From Flavobacterium kayseriense (GTDB taxonomy: Bacteria; Bacteroidota; Bacteroidia; Flavobacteriales; Flavobacteriaceae): DNA of 64,000 nt. The notes beneath the pieces are model-generated. The model had not been told where the DNA came from, ran no database searches, and was given only the letters and a program-made list of their open reading frames with translations. Every line of letters begins with the position of its first letter. Positions within the stretch are counted from its first letter, which is position 1. The stretch is taken from the NCBI RefSeq assembly GCF_014305095.1, contig NZ_JACRUI010000005.1, forward strand, positions 248,001 to 312,000, read 5' to 3'. Position numbers and translations under genes: made by a program. Below are positions 19,387 through 28,201 of the stretch, piece by piece.

Positions 19387-20838
19387 ATGGATACTAAGAT
19401 TAATAAAAACAAAGATTTATCAATTACCGAGGCCTTAATTCCAGTAATAGCATTAATCCTTATGTTGGGTTACAACGTGTCTGTTTACGGAGACGAAGCA
19501 TTGAGTGGTAGTAATCAATTTGTTCTAATTTTAGGTGCCGCAGTAGCTGCAATTGTAGGTTTCCTTAATAAAGTCACGTATTCAAAAATGATTGAAGAAG
19601 TAGCTGAAAATATTAAATCTACAGCTGGTGCCATTTTGATTCTTCTAATGGTAGGAGCTCTAGCAGGAACTTGGCTTGTAAGCGGAATCATTCCATCCAT
19701 GATTTATTACGGATTACAAATACTAAGCCCAGCTATTTTTTTACCTGCAACATTGATTATATGTTCAATTATTTCGATAGCAACAGGAAGTTCTTGGACA
19801 ACAAGTGCAACAGTTGGTATCGCTTTAATAGGTGTTGGTGGTGCGTTAGGTTTTGATTTAGGAATGGTGGCGGGAGCCGTAATTTCTGGAGCTTATTTTG
19901 GAGACAAGCTTTCTCCAATGTCAGATACCACAAACCTTGCTCCTGCCATGGCGGGAACTGATTTGTTCACACATATTAGATACATGACTTTAACTACCAT
20001 TCCAACCTATATTATAACACTTCTGTTGTTTATTTTTTTAGGATTATCAGTAGATATAAAGGGAGATGTTAACATAGCTGATTTACTCAGAGACATTGAA
20101 GCATCATTTACGGTTTCAGGTTGGCTATTTTTAGTTCCTGCAATTGTAATTGGACTTATTGTCAAAAAAACAGAACCCTTAATTGCATTATTAGCAGGTA
20201 CATTATTAGCGGCTGTTTTTGCGATTATATTTCAGCCTCAAGTACTAAATCATATTTCAGGTGTAGATAGCATGACTTTCAAATCAGGTTATAAAGCCAT
20301 AATGGACGCTATAACGGGAGATATTGTGGTTCCAACAGACAATAAAACGCTTACTGACTTATTTACTTCAGGCGGAATGCAAAAAATGCTAGGGACAATC
20401 TGGTTGATTCTCTGTGCGATGGTTTTTGGTGGAATCATGGATGCTATTGGTGCATTGGCAAGAATTAGCCAAACCTTATTGAAATTAGCGCATACTACTT
20501 TTGGGTTATTTGCTTCAACAGTAGGAAGCTGTTTGGCTTTAAACATTACGGCCTCTGACCAATACTTAGCCATCGTAGTACCAGGAAAAATGTTTGCGAA
20601 AGCGTATAAAGAAAAAGGACTGGCTCCTGAGAATTTAAGTAGAACACTGGAAGATTCCGGAACGGTGACCTCAGTATTGATCCCTTGGAACACCTGTGGA
20701 GCATACCAATCAGGAACTTTAGGAGTATCAACATTTGATTATCTACCCTATGCGTTCTTTAATATTTTAAGTCCTTTCATGACGTTAATATTTGCTGCTT
20801 TCAACATTAAAATAAGACAACTTGTAAACGATAAATAG
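19387..20838 (+). CDS. nhaC: Na+/H+ antiporter NhaC
   Basis: 483 residues with about 11-12 membrane helices. The NhaC-family features are ITEALIPVIALILMLGYNV at the N-terminus, ATGSSWTTSATVGIALIGVG, SGAYFGDKLSPMSDTTNLAPAMAGTDLF in the middle and VLIPWNTCGAYQSGTLGVS near the end. It should expel sodium in exchange for protons at the inner membrane. It is separated from the GH3 gene by 236 bp and followed by a strong terminator, so it is probably a single transcription unit. Confidence 0.93.
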   Translation: MDTKINKNKDLSITEALIPVIALILMLGYNVSVYGDEALSGSNQFVLILGAAVAAIVGFLNKVTYSKMIEEVAENIKSTAGAILILLMVGALAGTWLVSGIIPSMIYYGLQILSPAIFLPATLIICSIISIATGSSWTTSATVGIALIGVGGALGFDLGMVAGAVISGAYFGDKLSPMSDTTNLAPAMAGTDLFTHIRYMTLTTIPTYIITLLLFIFLGLSVDIKGDVNIADLLRDIEASFTVSGWLFLVPAIVIGLIVKKTEPLIALLAGTLLAAVFAIIFQPQVLNHISGVDSMTFKSGYKAIMDAITGDIVVPTDNKTLTDLFTSGGMQKMLGTIWLILCAMVFGGIMDAIGALARISQTLLKLAHTTFGLFASTVGSCLALNITASDQYLAIVVPGKMFAKAYKEKGLAPENLSRTLEDSGTVTSVLIPWNTCGAYQSGTLGVSTFDYLPYAFFNILSPFMTLIFAAFNIKIRQLVNDK

Positions 20839-20876
20839 TAAGTTTCTACCTAAATACAAACCGAGTAAAAAACCTT

Positions 20877-20912
20877 AAATCCATAGCTATCAAATAGCTA
20901 TGGATTTACTTT
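20877..20912 (+). terminator. Rho-independent terminator after nhaC
   Basis: A perfect 13-bp stem, AAATCCATAGCTA (20877-20889) with TAGCTATGGATTT (20895-20907), has a 5-nt loop and is followed by ACTTTTT. The symmetric A/T ends could also work from the opposite strand. Confidence 0.85.
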
Positions 20913-20989
20913 TTAAAGACATAGCCAAAACCTATTTCATGATAAGTATAACTAATTGAATAACCTTCTTTTTTGGTTTTGTTTTGAAC

Positions 20990-20997
20990 TACTTTTG
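20990..20997 (+). promoter_or_regulatory. Putative -7 box of the peroxiredoxin gene
   Basis: TACTTTTG at 20990-20997 fits TANNTTTG, 32 bp before the start codon. The upstream TTG (20973-20975) is only 14 nt away, shorter than usual, so the -33 element is uncertain. Confidence 0.4.
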
Positions 20998-21029
20998 CAC
21001 AAAATTTAATATTAAAAATTATTACAATT

Positions 21030-21668
21030 ATGTCATTAGTAGGAAAAAAATTCCCAAGTATTGCAGTTGACGCCATTTCTGAAATGGGAGATAACATGAA
21101 AATCAACATTTTTGATGAAGCAGTAAATAATAACAAAAAAGTACTTTTATTTTGGTACCCGAAAGATTTTACTTTCGTTTGCCCAACTGAATTACACGCT
21201 TTTCAAGCTGCTTTGCCTGAATTTGAAAAAAGAAATACTATCGTAATTGGAGCATCATGTGACACAAACGAGGTTCATTTTGCTTGGTTAAATACACCTA
21301 AAAACAATGGCGGAATCGAAGGAGTAACTTACCCTATTCTTGCTGACACAAACAGAAACTTATCTAACATTTTAGGTATATTAGACATTGATTCTACAGA
21401 GTACAGTGAAGAAACAGACTCAGTAATTGTTGAAGGTTCAAATGTAACCTTTAGAGCAACTTACTTAATCGATGAAACTGGAAAAATTTTCCACGAAAGT
21501 GTAAACGATATGCCATTAGGTCGTAACGTAAACGAGTACATTCGTATGGTAGATGCTTACACACACATTCAAGAAAAAGGAGAAGTTTGTCCTGCAAACT
21601 GGGAAGCTGGAAAAGAGGCAATGAGCGCTGATAGAAAAAGTACTGCTGAATACTTAAGCTTAAACTAA
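21030..21668 (+). CDS. 2-Cys peroxiredoxin (AhpC/TSA family)
   Basis: 212 residues. The peroxidatic site is DFTFVCPTELHAF with Cys51, and the resolving cysteine is Cys187 in VCPANW, so it is a typical 2-Cys enzyme that reduces hydrogen peroxide and organic peroxides. A thioredoxin-like protein and a small DUF6952-type protein follow on the same strand, a grouping that recurs in Flavobacteriia, and the thioredoxin is a likely reductant. The spacer after this gene can form a long hairpin. Confidence 0.95.
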   Translation: MSLVGKKFPSIAVDAISEMGDNMKINIFDEAVNNNKKVLLFWYPKDFTFVCPTELHAFQAALPEFEKRNTIVIGASCDTNEVHFAWLNTPKNNGGIEGVTYPILADTNRNLSNILGILDIDSTEYSEETDSVIVEGSNVTFRATYLIDETGKIFHESVNDMPLGRNVNEYIRMVDAYTHIQEKGEVCPANWEAGKEAMSADRKSTAEYLSLN

Positions 21669-21677
21669 TTATTTTAG

Positions 21678-21812
21678 AGTTACAAGGTTGCAAAGAAATC
21701 TAGTCACAAGATTACTTTTGAGTTAAGACTCGTATTCACTTAAAGCCTTGTAACTTTATCTTTTTAGAACTTTTTTAAAAATTTTTGCAACTTTACTACT
21801 CTGTAACTTTAT
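21678..21812 (+). other. Structured spacer with inverted and direct repeats between peroxiredoxin and thioredoxin genes
   Basis: AGTTACAAGG (21678-21687) and CCTTGTAACT (21746-21755) form a perfect 10-bp inverted repeat with a 58-nt loop, followed by TTATCTTTTT. The 11-mer TGTAACTTTAT at 21749-21759 is repeated at 21802-21812, just before the thioredoxin start. It may be a processing or termination element. Confidence 0.45.
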
Positions 21813-21828
21813 TACAAAATAAATACAT

Positions 21829-22137
21829 ATGTTAATCGATTTAACCGAAGATACGCTGGCAGACTTGATCAATGAAAACAACAAAGTTGTTGTTCAATAT
21901 TCTGCTTCATGGTGTGGTAATTGCCGCATTATGAAACCAAAATTTAAAAAATTAGCAGCTGAAAATGAGGCTATCACTTTTGTACTTGTAGATGCTGAGA
22001 ATTCACCAGAATCTAGAAAACTAGCAAATGTGAGTAACTTACCAACTTTTGCCACTTTTGTAGGTGGAAAATTGGTGAATGAGACTCAGACAAACAAGCA
22101 AGAAATATTGATAGAACTAGTTAACGAAATTATCTAA
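21829..22137 (+). CDS. Thioredoxin-family protein
   Basis: 102 residues, a single thioredoxin fold with active site WCGNC (Trp28 to Cys32) instead of the canonical WCGPC, and the cis-proline loop SNLPTFATF. No signal peptide, so cytoplasmic. The gene lies between the peroxiredoxin and the small DUF6952-like gene, and it probably provides reducing equivalents to the peroxiredoxin. Replacing Pro with Asn in the CXXC should shift the redox potential, but that effect is inference. Confidence 0.92.
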   Translation: MLIDLTEDTLADLINENNKVVVQYSASWCGNCRIMKPKFKKLAAENEAITFVLVDAENSPESRKLANVSNLPTFATFVGGKLVNETQTNKQEILIELVNEII

Positions 22138-22262
22138 TAATTTTGTAGAGAGTTCACTATTATCCATTGTTGTAAATAAGTTTGATATTATTTAACTAAA
22201 CATAATTCCAACGGTGATTAGCTTTTCAACTTTTACAACTGCACACCTTAAAATACAAGAAA

Positions 22263-22520
22263 ATGAAATTACCAGTTATAAAGCACTTAACGCAATTCAT
22301 TGAGGAGAATGATCAAGACTATATCATTGAAACCATTGATGTTTTAGAATCCATGACTGAAATAGCTTCTTTAAAGGACGAAGAGCTAGACGTTATAGGA
22401 GAATTGATATCTAATATGTATGGTGCTTTAGAGGTGCACAAATTAGTTAAAAACGGTACGGATAAAAAAGAAGCTCTAAATACTTTTATGAAAAGAGTTT
22501 TGGGGTCAATCGACCAATAA
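22263..22520 (+). CDS. Small conserved protein (DUF6952-like)
   Basis: 85 residues, acidic and predicted alpha-helical, starting MKLPVIKHLTQFIEEND. I recognise it as the short protein that commonly follows the peroxiredoxin/thioredoxin pair in flavobacteria. No catalytic motif is visible. The conserved context suggests a role in thiol redox or peroxide defence, without direct evidence. It ends just before a terminator hairpin. Confidence 0.75.
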   Translation: MKLPVIKHLTQFIEENDQDYIIETIDVLESMTEIASLKDEELDVIGELISNMYGALEVHKLVKNGTDKKEALNTFMKRVLGSIDQ

Positions 22521-22546
22521 AATATTTAATTCCACAGATTTTTGAA

Positions 22547-22577
22547 AAAACGTTCTTAGTAATAAGAGCGTTTTTTT
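22547..22577 (+). terminator. Terminator after the peroxiredoxin group
   Basis: AAAACGTTCTTA and TAAGAGCGTTTT form a stem with one G-T wobble and a 4-nt loop, followed by a T run. It closes the plus-strand group before the convergent ABC exporter operon. Confidence 0.8.
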
Positions 22578-22696
22578 ACTTAATTTCTTTAATAATTGTG
22601 CTGAGAGAAGTCCGTTGTAAGCAACTGTCTAAAAAACTCTCTAACAAAAACACAAAACTTTATCACACGTGCATTCTTTTAAATTTAATTCCTACA

Positions 22697-23818
22697 TTAA
22701 CTTACCTTTTTATAGCTCCAAACGGCTAGTCCATTAATTAAGAAAGCATAAAAAGTGATAACTATTAAATGCAAGCGTACATCTGCAAATGCTGCTCCTT
22801 TCAGCATAATCATTCGAATAACTTCTACGAAGTATCGAATAGGATTTAGGAGTGTCAGCTTTTGAGCCCAATAAGGCATACTTTCAATCGGAGTAAACAA
22901 ACCACTCATTAATATAAATACTACCATAAAAAACCAGGCTATAAACATGGCTTGCTGCTGAGTATCAGTGAAATTAGAAATAAACAGCCCTATACCCAAA
23001 ACCACAAGCAAATAAATACCTGCAAACAAATACAACAGGGCCATACTTCCCAACATTGGTACATTAAATATGACTTTAGATATAAGTAAGCCAACACTTA
23101 AAACAACTAACCCTATAATCCAAAATGGAAAAAGCTTTCCAATAATAAATTGATATTTTCTTATCGGTGTTACATTAATTTGTTCTAATGTTCCTATTTC
23201 CTTTTCACGTACTATATTCATTGCTGATAAAAATAGGGTAAGCATGGTCACCAATAAAACTAATATCCCTGGCACCATAAAAGTTTTATAGTTGAGAGTA
23301 TTATTATACCAAAAGGAAGGTATCGTCATCACATTTATTGGATGTTTGATTTGTTGCTCTTGCTGATACAATTTCAATTGAATTGATTGATTGTAATCCT
23401 TAATAATTTGACTGATGTAAACATTTTCTATTCCGGCAGCTGCTCCGTCAATAGCATTGATACTTACGGATAGTGAATTTGTTTTTGATTTCAATAAATT
23501 ACGCTCGAACTGATTTGGAATTTCTAAAACAGCATCAACAGTACCTAATTCCATTTGTTTAATAGCGCTTTTTTTATCCGTATATTGATCGATAATGTTA
23601 AAATAGCTCGACGCGCTAAACTTGCTTAACAATTCTCTCGAACTAGAAGAGTGATCGTTATCTATATATCCCAATTTTATATTTTTAATTTCAAAAGTAG
23701 CGGCATTGGATAGAATTAGTAATTGTAATAAGGGTAAACCAAACAACAAGGGAAGCATTCCTTTGTTTCTAAAGATTTGCTTAAACTCTTTTTGTATGAT
23801 AAAAATAATTGTTTTCAA
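22697..23818 (-). CDS. ABC-2 type exporter permease (YbhR/YhhJ-like)
   Basis: 373 residues: one N-terminal membrane helix, a roughly 140-residue extracytoplasmic region, then five C-terminal helices with the ABC-2 hallmark NIVREKEIGTLEQINVTPI before FIIGKLFPFW. It is the last gene of the exporter operon and paralogous to the permease upstream, so the pair probably forms a heterodimeric channel with the two ATPases. In E. coli the equivalent YbhFSR system exports drugs and cations. Confidence 0.92.
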   Translation of the reverse strand: MKTIIFIIQKEFKQIFRNKGMLPLLFGLPLLQLLILSNAATFEIKNIKLGYIDNDHSSSSRELLSKFSASSYFNIIDQYTDKKSAIKQMELGTVDAVLEIPNQFERNLLKSKTNSLSVSINAIDGAAAGIENVYISQIIKDYNQSIQLKLYQQEQQIKHPINVMTIPSFWYNNTLNYKTFMVPGILVLLVTMLTLFLSAMNIVREKEIGTLEQINVTPIRKYQFIIGKLFPFWIIGLVVLSVGLLISKVIFNVPMLGSMALLYLFAGIYLLVVLGIGLFISNFTDTQQQAMFIAWFFMVVFILMSGLFTPIESMPYWAQKLTLLNPIRYFVEVIRMIMLKGAAFADVRLHLIVITFYAFLINGLAVWSYKKVS

Positions 23819-23921
23819 TTGTCTTGTTTTAATTGATACTGTTAAGGAGTAGTATTCCTAAATGTTTTTTGATTGTAGTAGGACTGACAAGTATTTGCTT
23901 CACTTTATAAGCATCCTTTAT

Positions 23922-25028
23922 TTATTCTAATCGTATTTTATATTTCTTGATACTAACCGCAATGAAAAGGAACGACATACCTATCAAAATCAAGGTTTCT
24001 TTCCAAATATATTCAATACCCACGCCTTTAAGTAAAATGGCTTTAAGAATAATTATAAACCACTTCGCAGGTATGATATTACTGATCACTTGCATAGGCA
24101 AAGGCATACTATTTATTGGAAAGATGAAACCAGATAATATGATTACCGGAAGCATTAATCCCATAAGTGAGATCATCATAGCTGTTTGCTGCGATTGTGC
24201 CAAGGTAGAAATTAATATACCTAAAGATAAGGCAGTTACAATAAATAAAATAGTTTCTACTGCTAATAAAAACAAACTCCCGTTGATAGGCATTTTAAAA
24301 ATGAAATATCCTAATGTTAAAATTACAATTGCATTAATAACAGAGAGGAATATATACGGAAAAACTTTTCCTAAAATCACCTGAAATGGTTTAATAGGAG
24401 ATACTAATAATACCTCCATCGTTCCTAATTCTTTCTCTCTTGTGATCGAAATAGAGGTCATCATAGCAGATACGAGCATTAAAATTACTGTCATTACACC
24501 TGGGACAAAGGTAAAAACACTTTTTAGCTCAGGATTGTAGTACAGGCGAGTTTGTGTTTGTATTTGATAATTATCACCCTGTATTTTGTTGTAATCCTGC
24601 TGATAATTTTGAAGAATAGCGTTAATATATGTTGTAATTGTACTTGCGGTATTGGGCTCTGTAGCGTCAGTTAAAACCTGTACTTTAGCATTACTACTAA
24701 TTTGTAGATTTTTAATAAAATCCTTCTCAAAGACTAGAATGGCTTTAACTTTCCCTTGCTTAAAAATAGACTCGATTTCCTTTTCATTACTAATTTTGTT
24801 TTCAATATTAAAATAGTTAGAAGCACTAATTTTAGCAATTATTTTTTGTGTTTCGCTGTCTTTAGACTTATCGAGAATTGCAATATCAACGTTATTGATT
24901 TCATTTGTGATAGCAAAACCAAAAAGCATAATTTGAACAATTGGCATTCCGAAAAGAATTACCATAGACCTCTTATCACGAAAAATGTGGTAGAATTCTT
25001 TTTTTATAAAACCTATAAATCTTTTCAT
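23922..25028 (-). CDS. ABC-2 type exporter permease (YbhS-like)
   Basis: 368 residues with the same plan as the following permease: N-terminal helix, large extracytoplasmic loop, then five helices preceded by SITREKELGTMEVLLVSPIKP and FQVILGKVFPY. The start at 25028 (MKRFIGFIKKEFYHIFRDKR) matches the family N-terminus. It lies 64 bp after the second ATPase gene in the operon. Confidence 0.92.
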   Translation of the reverse strand: MKRFIGFIKKEFYHIFRDKRSMVILFGMPIVQIMLFGFAITNEINNVDIAILDKSKDSETQKIIAKISASNYFNIENKISNEKEIESIFKQGKVKAILVFEKDFIKNLQISSNAKVQVLTDATEPNTASTITTYINAILQNYQQDYNKIQGDNYQIQTQTRLYYNPELKSVFTFVPGVMTVILMLVSAMMTSISITREKELGTMEVLLVSPIKPFQVILGKVFPYIFLSVINAIVILTLGYFIFKMPINGSLFLLAVETILFIVTALSLGILISTLAQSQQTAMMISLMGLMLPVIILSGFIFPINSMPLPMQVISNIIPAKWFIIILKAILLKGVGIEYIWKETLILIGMSFLFIAVSIKKYKIRLE

Positions 25029-25092
25029 GCGATTTTATCATTTAAGATTATAAAACCCTTTTATCTTTTCTTTTTTGAATTTTTTAATGCAA

Positions 25093-25827
25093 TTACTCAA
25101 TATTGCGAGCTAGTTTTAAAAAGACGTCATTCATAGAGTCTACTTGGTAGTACTCTTTAAGTTTTTTGGGTGAATCGAGAGCTTCAATTTTCCCTTCAAC
25201 CATTATAGAAACTCTGTCACAATATTCAGCTTCATCCATGTAATGAGTGGTTACAAAGATAGTAGTCCCTTTATGTGACTCAGCGTATATTAGCTCCCAA
25301 AACTGTCTCCTAGTAATTGGGTCTACCCCACCCGTAGGTTCATCCAGAAATATAATTTTAGGTTCATGGAGCAAGGCTACTGAAAAAGATAATTTCTGTT
25401 TCCAACCTAAAGGCAAGGACCCTACTAGGTGGTTCGAGACTTCTTCCAATACTAACTCTTCCAGTAAAATAGTTGTTTTCCTTTTTATTTCATCTCTAGA
25501 TAGGCCATAAATTCCCCCAAAAAAAGTAATATTTTCTTTGACTGTTAAATCATCGTAAAGCGAAAATTTTTGGCTCATATACCCAATATTTTTCTTAACT
25601 TGTTCTGCCTGTGTGTTCACGTTAAAACCAGCGACAATTGCCTCTCCTATTGAAGGTTTAGAGATACCTATCAGCATTTTCATAGCCGTTGTTTTCCCCG
25701 CGCCATTAGCACCAAGAAAACCAAATATTTCACCTTTTTTCACTTCAAAAGAAATATCGTTCACCGCTATAAAATTGCCAAATTGCTTGGTTAGATTTCG
25801 TACTTGTATGATTTTTTCTTGATTCAT
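25093..25827 (-). CDS. ABC exporter ATP-binding protein (second ATPase)
   Basis: 244 residues. Walker A GANGAGKTT, Walker B IIFLDEPTGGVDP and the switch histidine in FVTTHYMDEAEYCDR are all present. The signature loop is degenerate (SLPLGWKQKL instead of LSGGQ), a trait also seen in the C-terminal half of YbhF-type ATPases. Here the two YbhF halves are encoded by separate genes. It should energise the two ABC-2 permeases. Confidence 0.93.
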   Translation of the reverse strand: MNQEKIIQVRNLTKQFGNFIAVNDISFEVKKGEIFGFLGANGAGKTTAMKMLIGISKPSIGEAIVAGFNVNTQAEQVKKNIGYMSQKFSLYDDLTVKENITFFGGIYGLSRDEIKRKTTILLEELVLEEVSNHLVGSLPLGWKQKLSFSVALLHEPKIIFLDEPTGGVDPITRRQFWELIYAESHKGTTIFVTTHYMDEAEYCDRVSIMVEGKIEALDSPKKLKEYYQVDSMNDVFLKLARNIE

Positions 25828-25869
25828 AATTTCTTTGGTAACATATTAAGCAACATAAAAAAAGCTCAT

Positions 25870-26766
25870 TTACAAATCCATGAAAACATCTTCGATAGTT
25901 GTTCTAGCAACTTCAATTAAAATTTCTGAATGCCTTTTATGCTTCAAATAAAGTCTTAAATCCTCTGGATTAAAATTTGGATTTTGGTCGATGTAATGAA
26001 TATATTGCCCAAAAGCAAACACGCTATATTGAGAAGGATACTTTTTTAGGTCCAAAATTAATTCATGAGTTTTATTTGATGTAACGTCATAAATTATTTT
26101 ATCATAGTCTGAAATTATAGCTTTAGGAGAATCAATTTTTAAGATTCTTCCTTTTTGAATTAAAGCGATACGATCACACAAAGCAGCTTCATCCATGTAG
26201 GGTGTCGATACTAAAATGGTAATCCCTTTTTCCTTTAAACGTCGCAACATCTGCCAAAATTCTTTTCGAGAAACTGGATCTACACCAGTAGTAGGCTCGT
26301 CTAGAAACAATACTTTGGGCGCATGAATAAGCGCACAGCATAAGGCTAATTTCTGTTTCATTCCGCCGGATAGGGCGCCAGCTCTACGATTTTTAAACGG
26401 TTCAATCTGAATATAGATATCTTTAATCAGATCATAGTTTTCTGTTAAAGTAGTACCAAATATTGTTGCAAAAAAATTCAAATTTTCTTCGACAGTTAAG
26501 TCTTGGTACAAAGAAAACTTTCCAGGCATGTACCCAACTGAACTCCTAATGCCTTTATACTCCTTTACCACATCTAAATTCAGAACTGATGCTACACCTT
26601 GATCCGGTAACAACAATGTAGTTAAAATACGAAAAAGCGTTGTCTTACCTGCTCCGTCCGGGCCAATTAAGCCAAAAAGTTCTCCTTGATCTATATCAAA
26701 TGAAACGTTATCAACTGCTACTAGCTGCTGATACGATTTAGAGATATTTTTGACTTTTATGCTCAT
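25870..26766 (-). CDS. ABC exporter ATP-binding protein (first ATPase)
   Basis: 298 residues with Walker A GPDGAGKTT, a good signature ALSGGMKQKLALCCAL, Walker B VLFLDEPTTGVDP and a C-terminal extension of about 80 residues. In the switch region a proline-tyrosine (STPYMDEA) replaces the usual histidine (THYMDEA in the sister ATPase), so this subunit may lack the normal H-loop. The start codon overlaps the cupin stop by one base, which implies coupled translation. Confidence 0.93.
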   Translation of the reverse strand: MSIKVKNISKSYQQLVAVDNVSFDIDQGELFGLIGPDGAGKTTLFRILTTLLLPDQGVASVLNLDVVKEYKGIRSSVGYMPGKFSLYQDLTVEENLNFFATIFGTTLTENYDLIKDIYIQIEPFKNRRAGALSGGMKQKLALCCALIHAPKVLFLDEPTTGVDPVSRKEFWQMLRRLKEKGITILVSTPYMDEAALCDRIALIQKGRILKIDSPKAIISDYDKIIYDVTSNKTHELILDLKKYPSQYSVFAFGQYIHYIDQNPNFNPEDLRLYLKHKRHSEILIEVARTTIEDVFMDL

Positions 26767-27050
26767 TATTTAATTAGCAACAAATTCGTTTCTAAAATAG
26801 CATCTACCCAATGTTTCACATTAGGCTCGATCAATACATAATCACCTTGCTCTAAATTCACGGTAAACTTATTTTCATTAGTAAAAATAGCGTTTCCAGT
26901 TACACAAATAAGAAAAGCCGGCACCTTCGTGATATGTTCCTTTAGTTGCTCGCCCTTTTTTATATGCAACGAAATAACGCTCTCTTTTGGTTCAAAAACC
27001 TTGTTGGTATGAACAGCTTTGTTTTCAGTATGTAAATCTTTTAGGTTCAT
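26766..27050 (-). CDS. Small cupin-fold protein in the exporter operon
   Basis: 94 residues, predicted single beta-barrel cupin: HIKKGEQLKEHIT, LICVTGNAIF, LEQGDYVLIEPNVKHWVDA. The metal-ligand histidines are only partly recognisable (His near VKHW). It could sense or bind a small ligand exported by the pump. A 246-bp gap upstream of it may hold an internal promoter, but I saw no convincing box. Confidence 0.75.
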   Translation of the reverse strand: MNLKDLHTENKAVHTNKVFEPKESVISLHIKKGEQLKEHITKVPAFLICVTGNAIFTNENKFTVNLEQGDYVLIEPNVKHWVDAILETNLLLIK

Positions 27051-27296
27051 AATTTTTATTTGTATTTAGTGTTATTTTGTTTTTATAATTCTACCTGAGT
27101 CGTAAATAGAATTCACTTACAACCACAATAAATAGTAACAAACGGTAATAGTATGCTTATTTTAGTACTACAATTTCTTCGATAAACTAGTCGTATTACT
27201 AACTATGATACCCCAGCGATTATTTTTATAAATTATAGTTATTTGCACTTTAACTACTTACTAATAGCAGAGCACTTTTTTAAAATCGCTGATTAT

Positions 27297-28184
27297 TTAA
27301 TTAGGACCAGAATTAATCCACATTTCAGCAGGCATACCTATTTTTAGACCACCATCATTTTGAACCTTAATTTTTACGGCATATACTAAATTGACTCTTT
27401 CTTCTTTCGTTTGAATTACTTTTGGAGTAAATTCAGCAGACGATGCAATCCAAGAAACGATTCCTTTATAAGATTTCATTTCATTTACACCATCAATTTT
27501 TATCATTACGTCTTGACCTACTTTAATTGAAGACAATTGCATTTCACTGATATAAATCCGTAAGGTCATCTGTGACAAGTCCGCAATTTTATAGAGTGGT
27601 TTGCCGAAAGCTGTAATTTCATTGGGTTCAGCATATTTGCCAAGAACAGTTCCTTTGATCGGATTGGTAATTTTACTTTTAAGAATCTGGTCATTAATTT
27701 TCTCAATTTGAACATCGATTGCTTTGGCATCATTAACTATTGGAGTATTTTGAGTGCCAATACTTTTTATTTGTTCTACAATCACATTTACTTTACCGTC
27801 AATTTCATCTACTTGTCTCTTCGTAGCAGCATTTTCATTATACATACTATGAATACGGTTTTTTTCTATTTGAGCAGATTTAAGTTGCTCTGATAAAATG
27901 CCTTTTTGAGATAATATGGCACCAGACTTTGAAAAAATTGTTTGTCTAGAAGCAATTAATTGTTGTTTTGTATAATACAATTGAATCGTATCTACTAATC
28001 CAACTTGAGTCTGAGCTTGTAAAACATCTCCCTCCTCTAGATTTAAATATTCGATTTTACCATTAGATTCTGAGGAGACCGTTACTTCAGTAGCCTCAAA
28101 ATTCCCATATCCATTTGCTTTATCATTATTTTCACCGCAAGAAAATAAACTGGACAGAACTAGGATAGAAAGTGCTTTTTTCAT
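27297..28184 (-). CDS. HlyD-family periplasmic adaptor lipoprotein (YbhG-like)
   Basis: 295 residues with a lipoprotein signal ending LSSLFSC, so anchored to the inner membrane's periplasmic face. It has the biotinyl-lipoyl-like halves (EYLNLEEGDVLQAQTQVG and ITNPIKGTVLGKYAEPNE) around a long coiled-coil hairpin (about residues 75-165), then a beta-barrel with YISEMQLSSIKVGQDV. It would bridge the ABC-2 permeases to the TolC-like outer-membrane channel encoded immediately upstream. Confidence 0.92.
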   Translation of the reverse strand: MKKALSILVLSSLFSCGENNDKANGYGNFEATEVTVSSESNGKIEYLNLEEGDVLQAQTQVGLVDTIQLYYTKQQLIASRQTIFSKSGAILSQKGILSEQLKSAQIEKNRIHSMYNENAATKRQVDEIDGKVNVIVEQIKSIGTQNTPIVNDAKAIDVQIEKINDQILKSKITNPIKGTVLGKYAEPNEITAFGKPLYKIADLSQMTLRIYISEMQLSSIKVGQDVMIKIDGVNEMKSYKGIVSWIASSAEFTPKVIQTKEERVNLVYAVKIKVQNDGGLKIGMPAEMWINSGPN

Positions 28185-28201
28185 TGTTCATTTTTTTTAT
28201 T

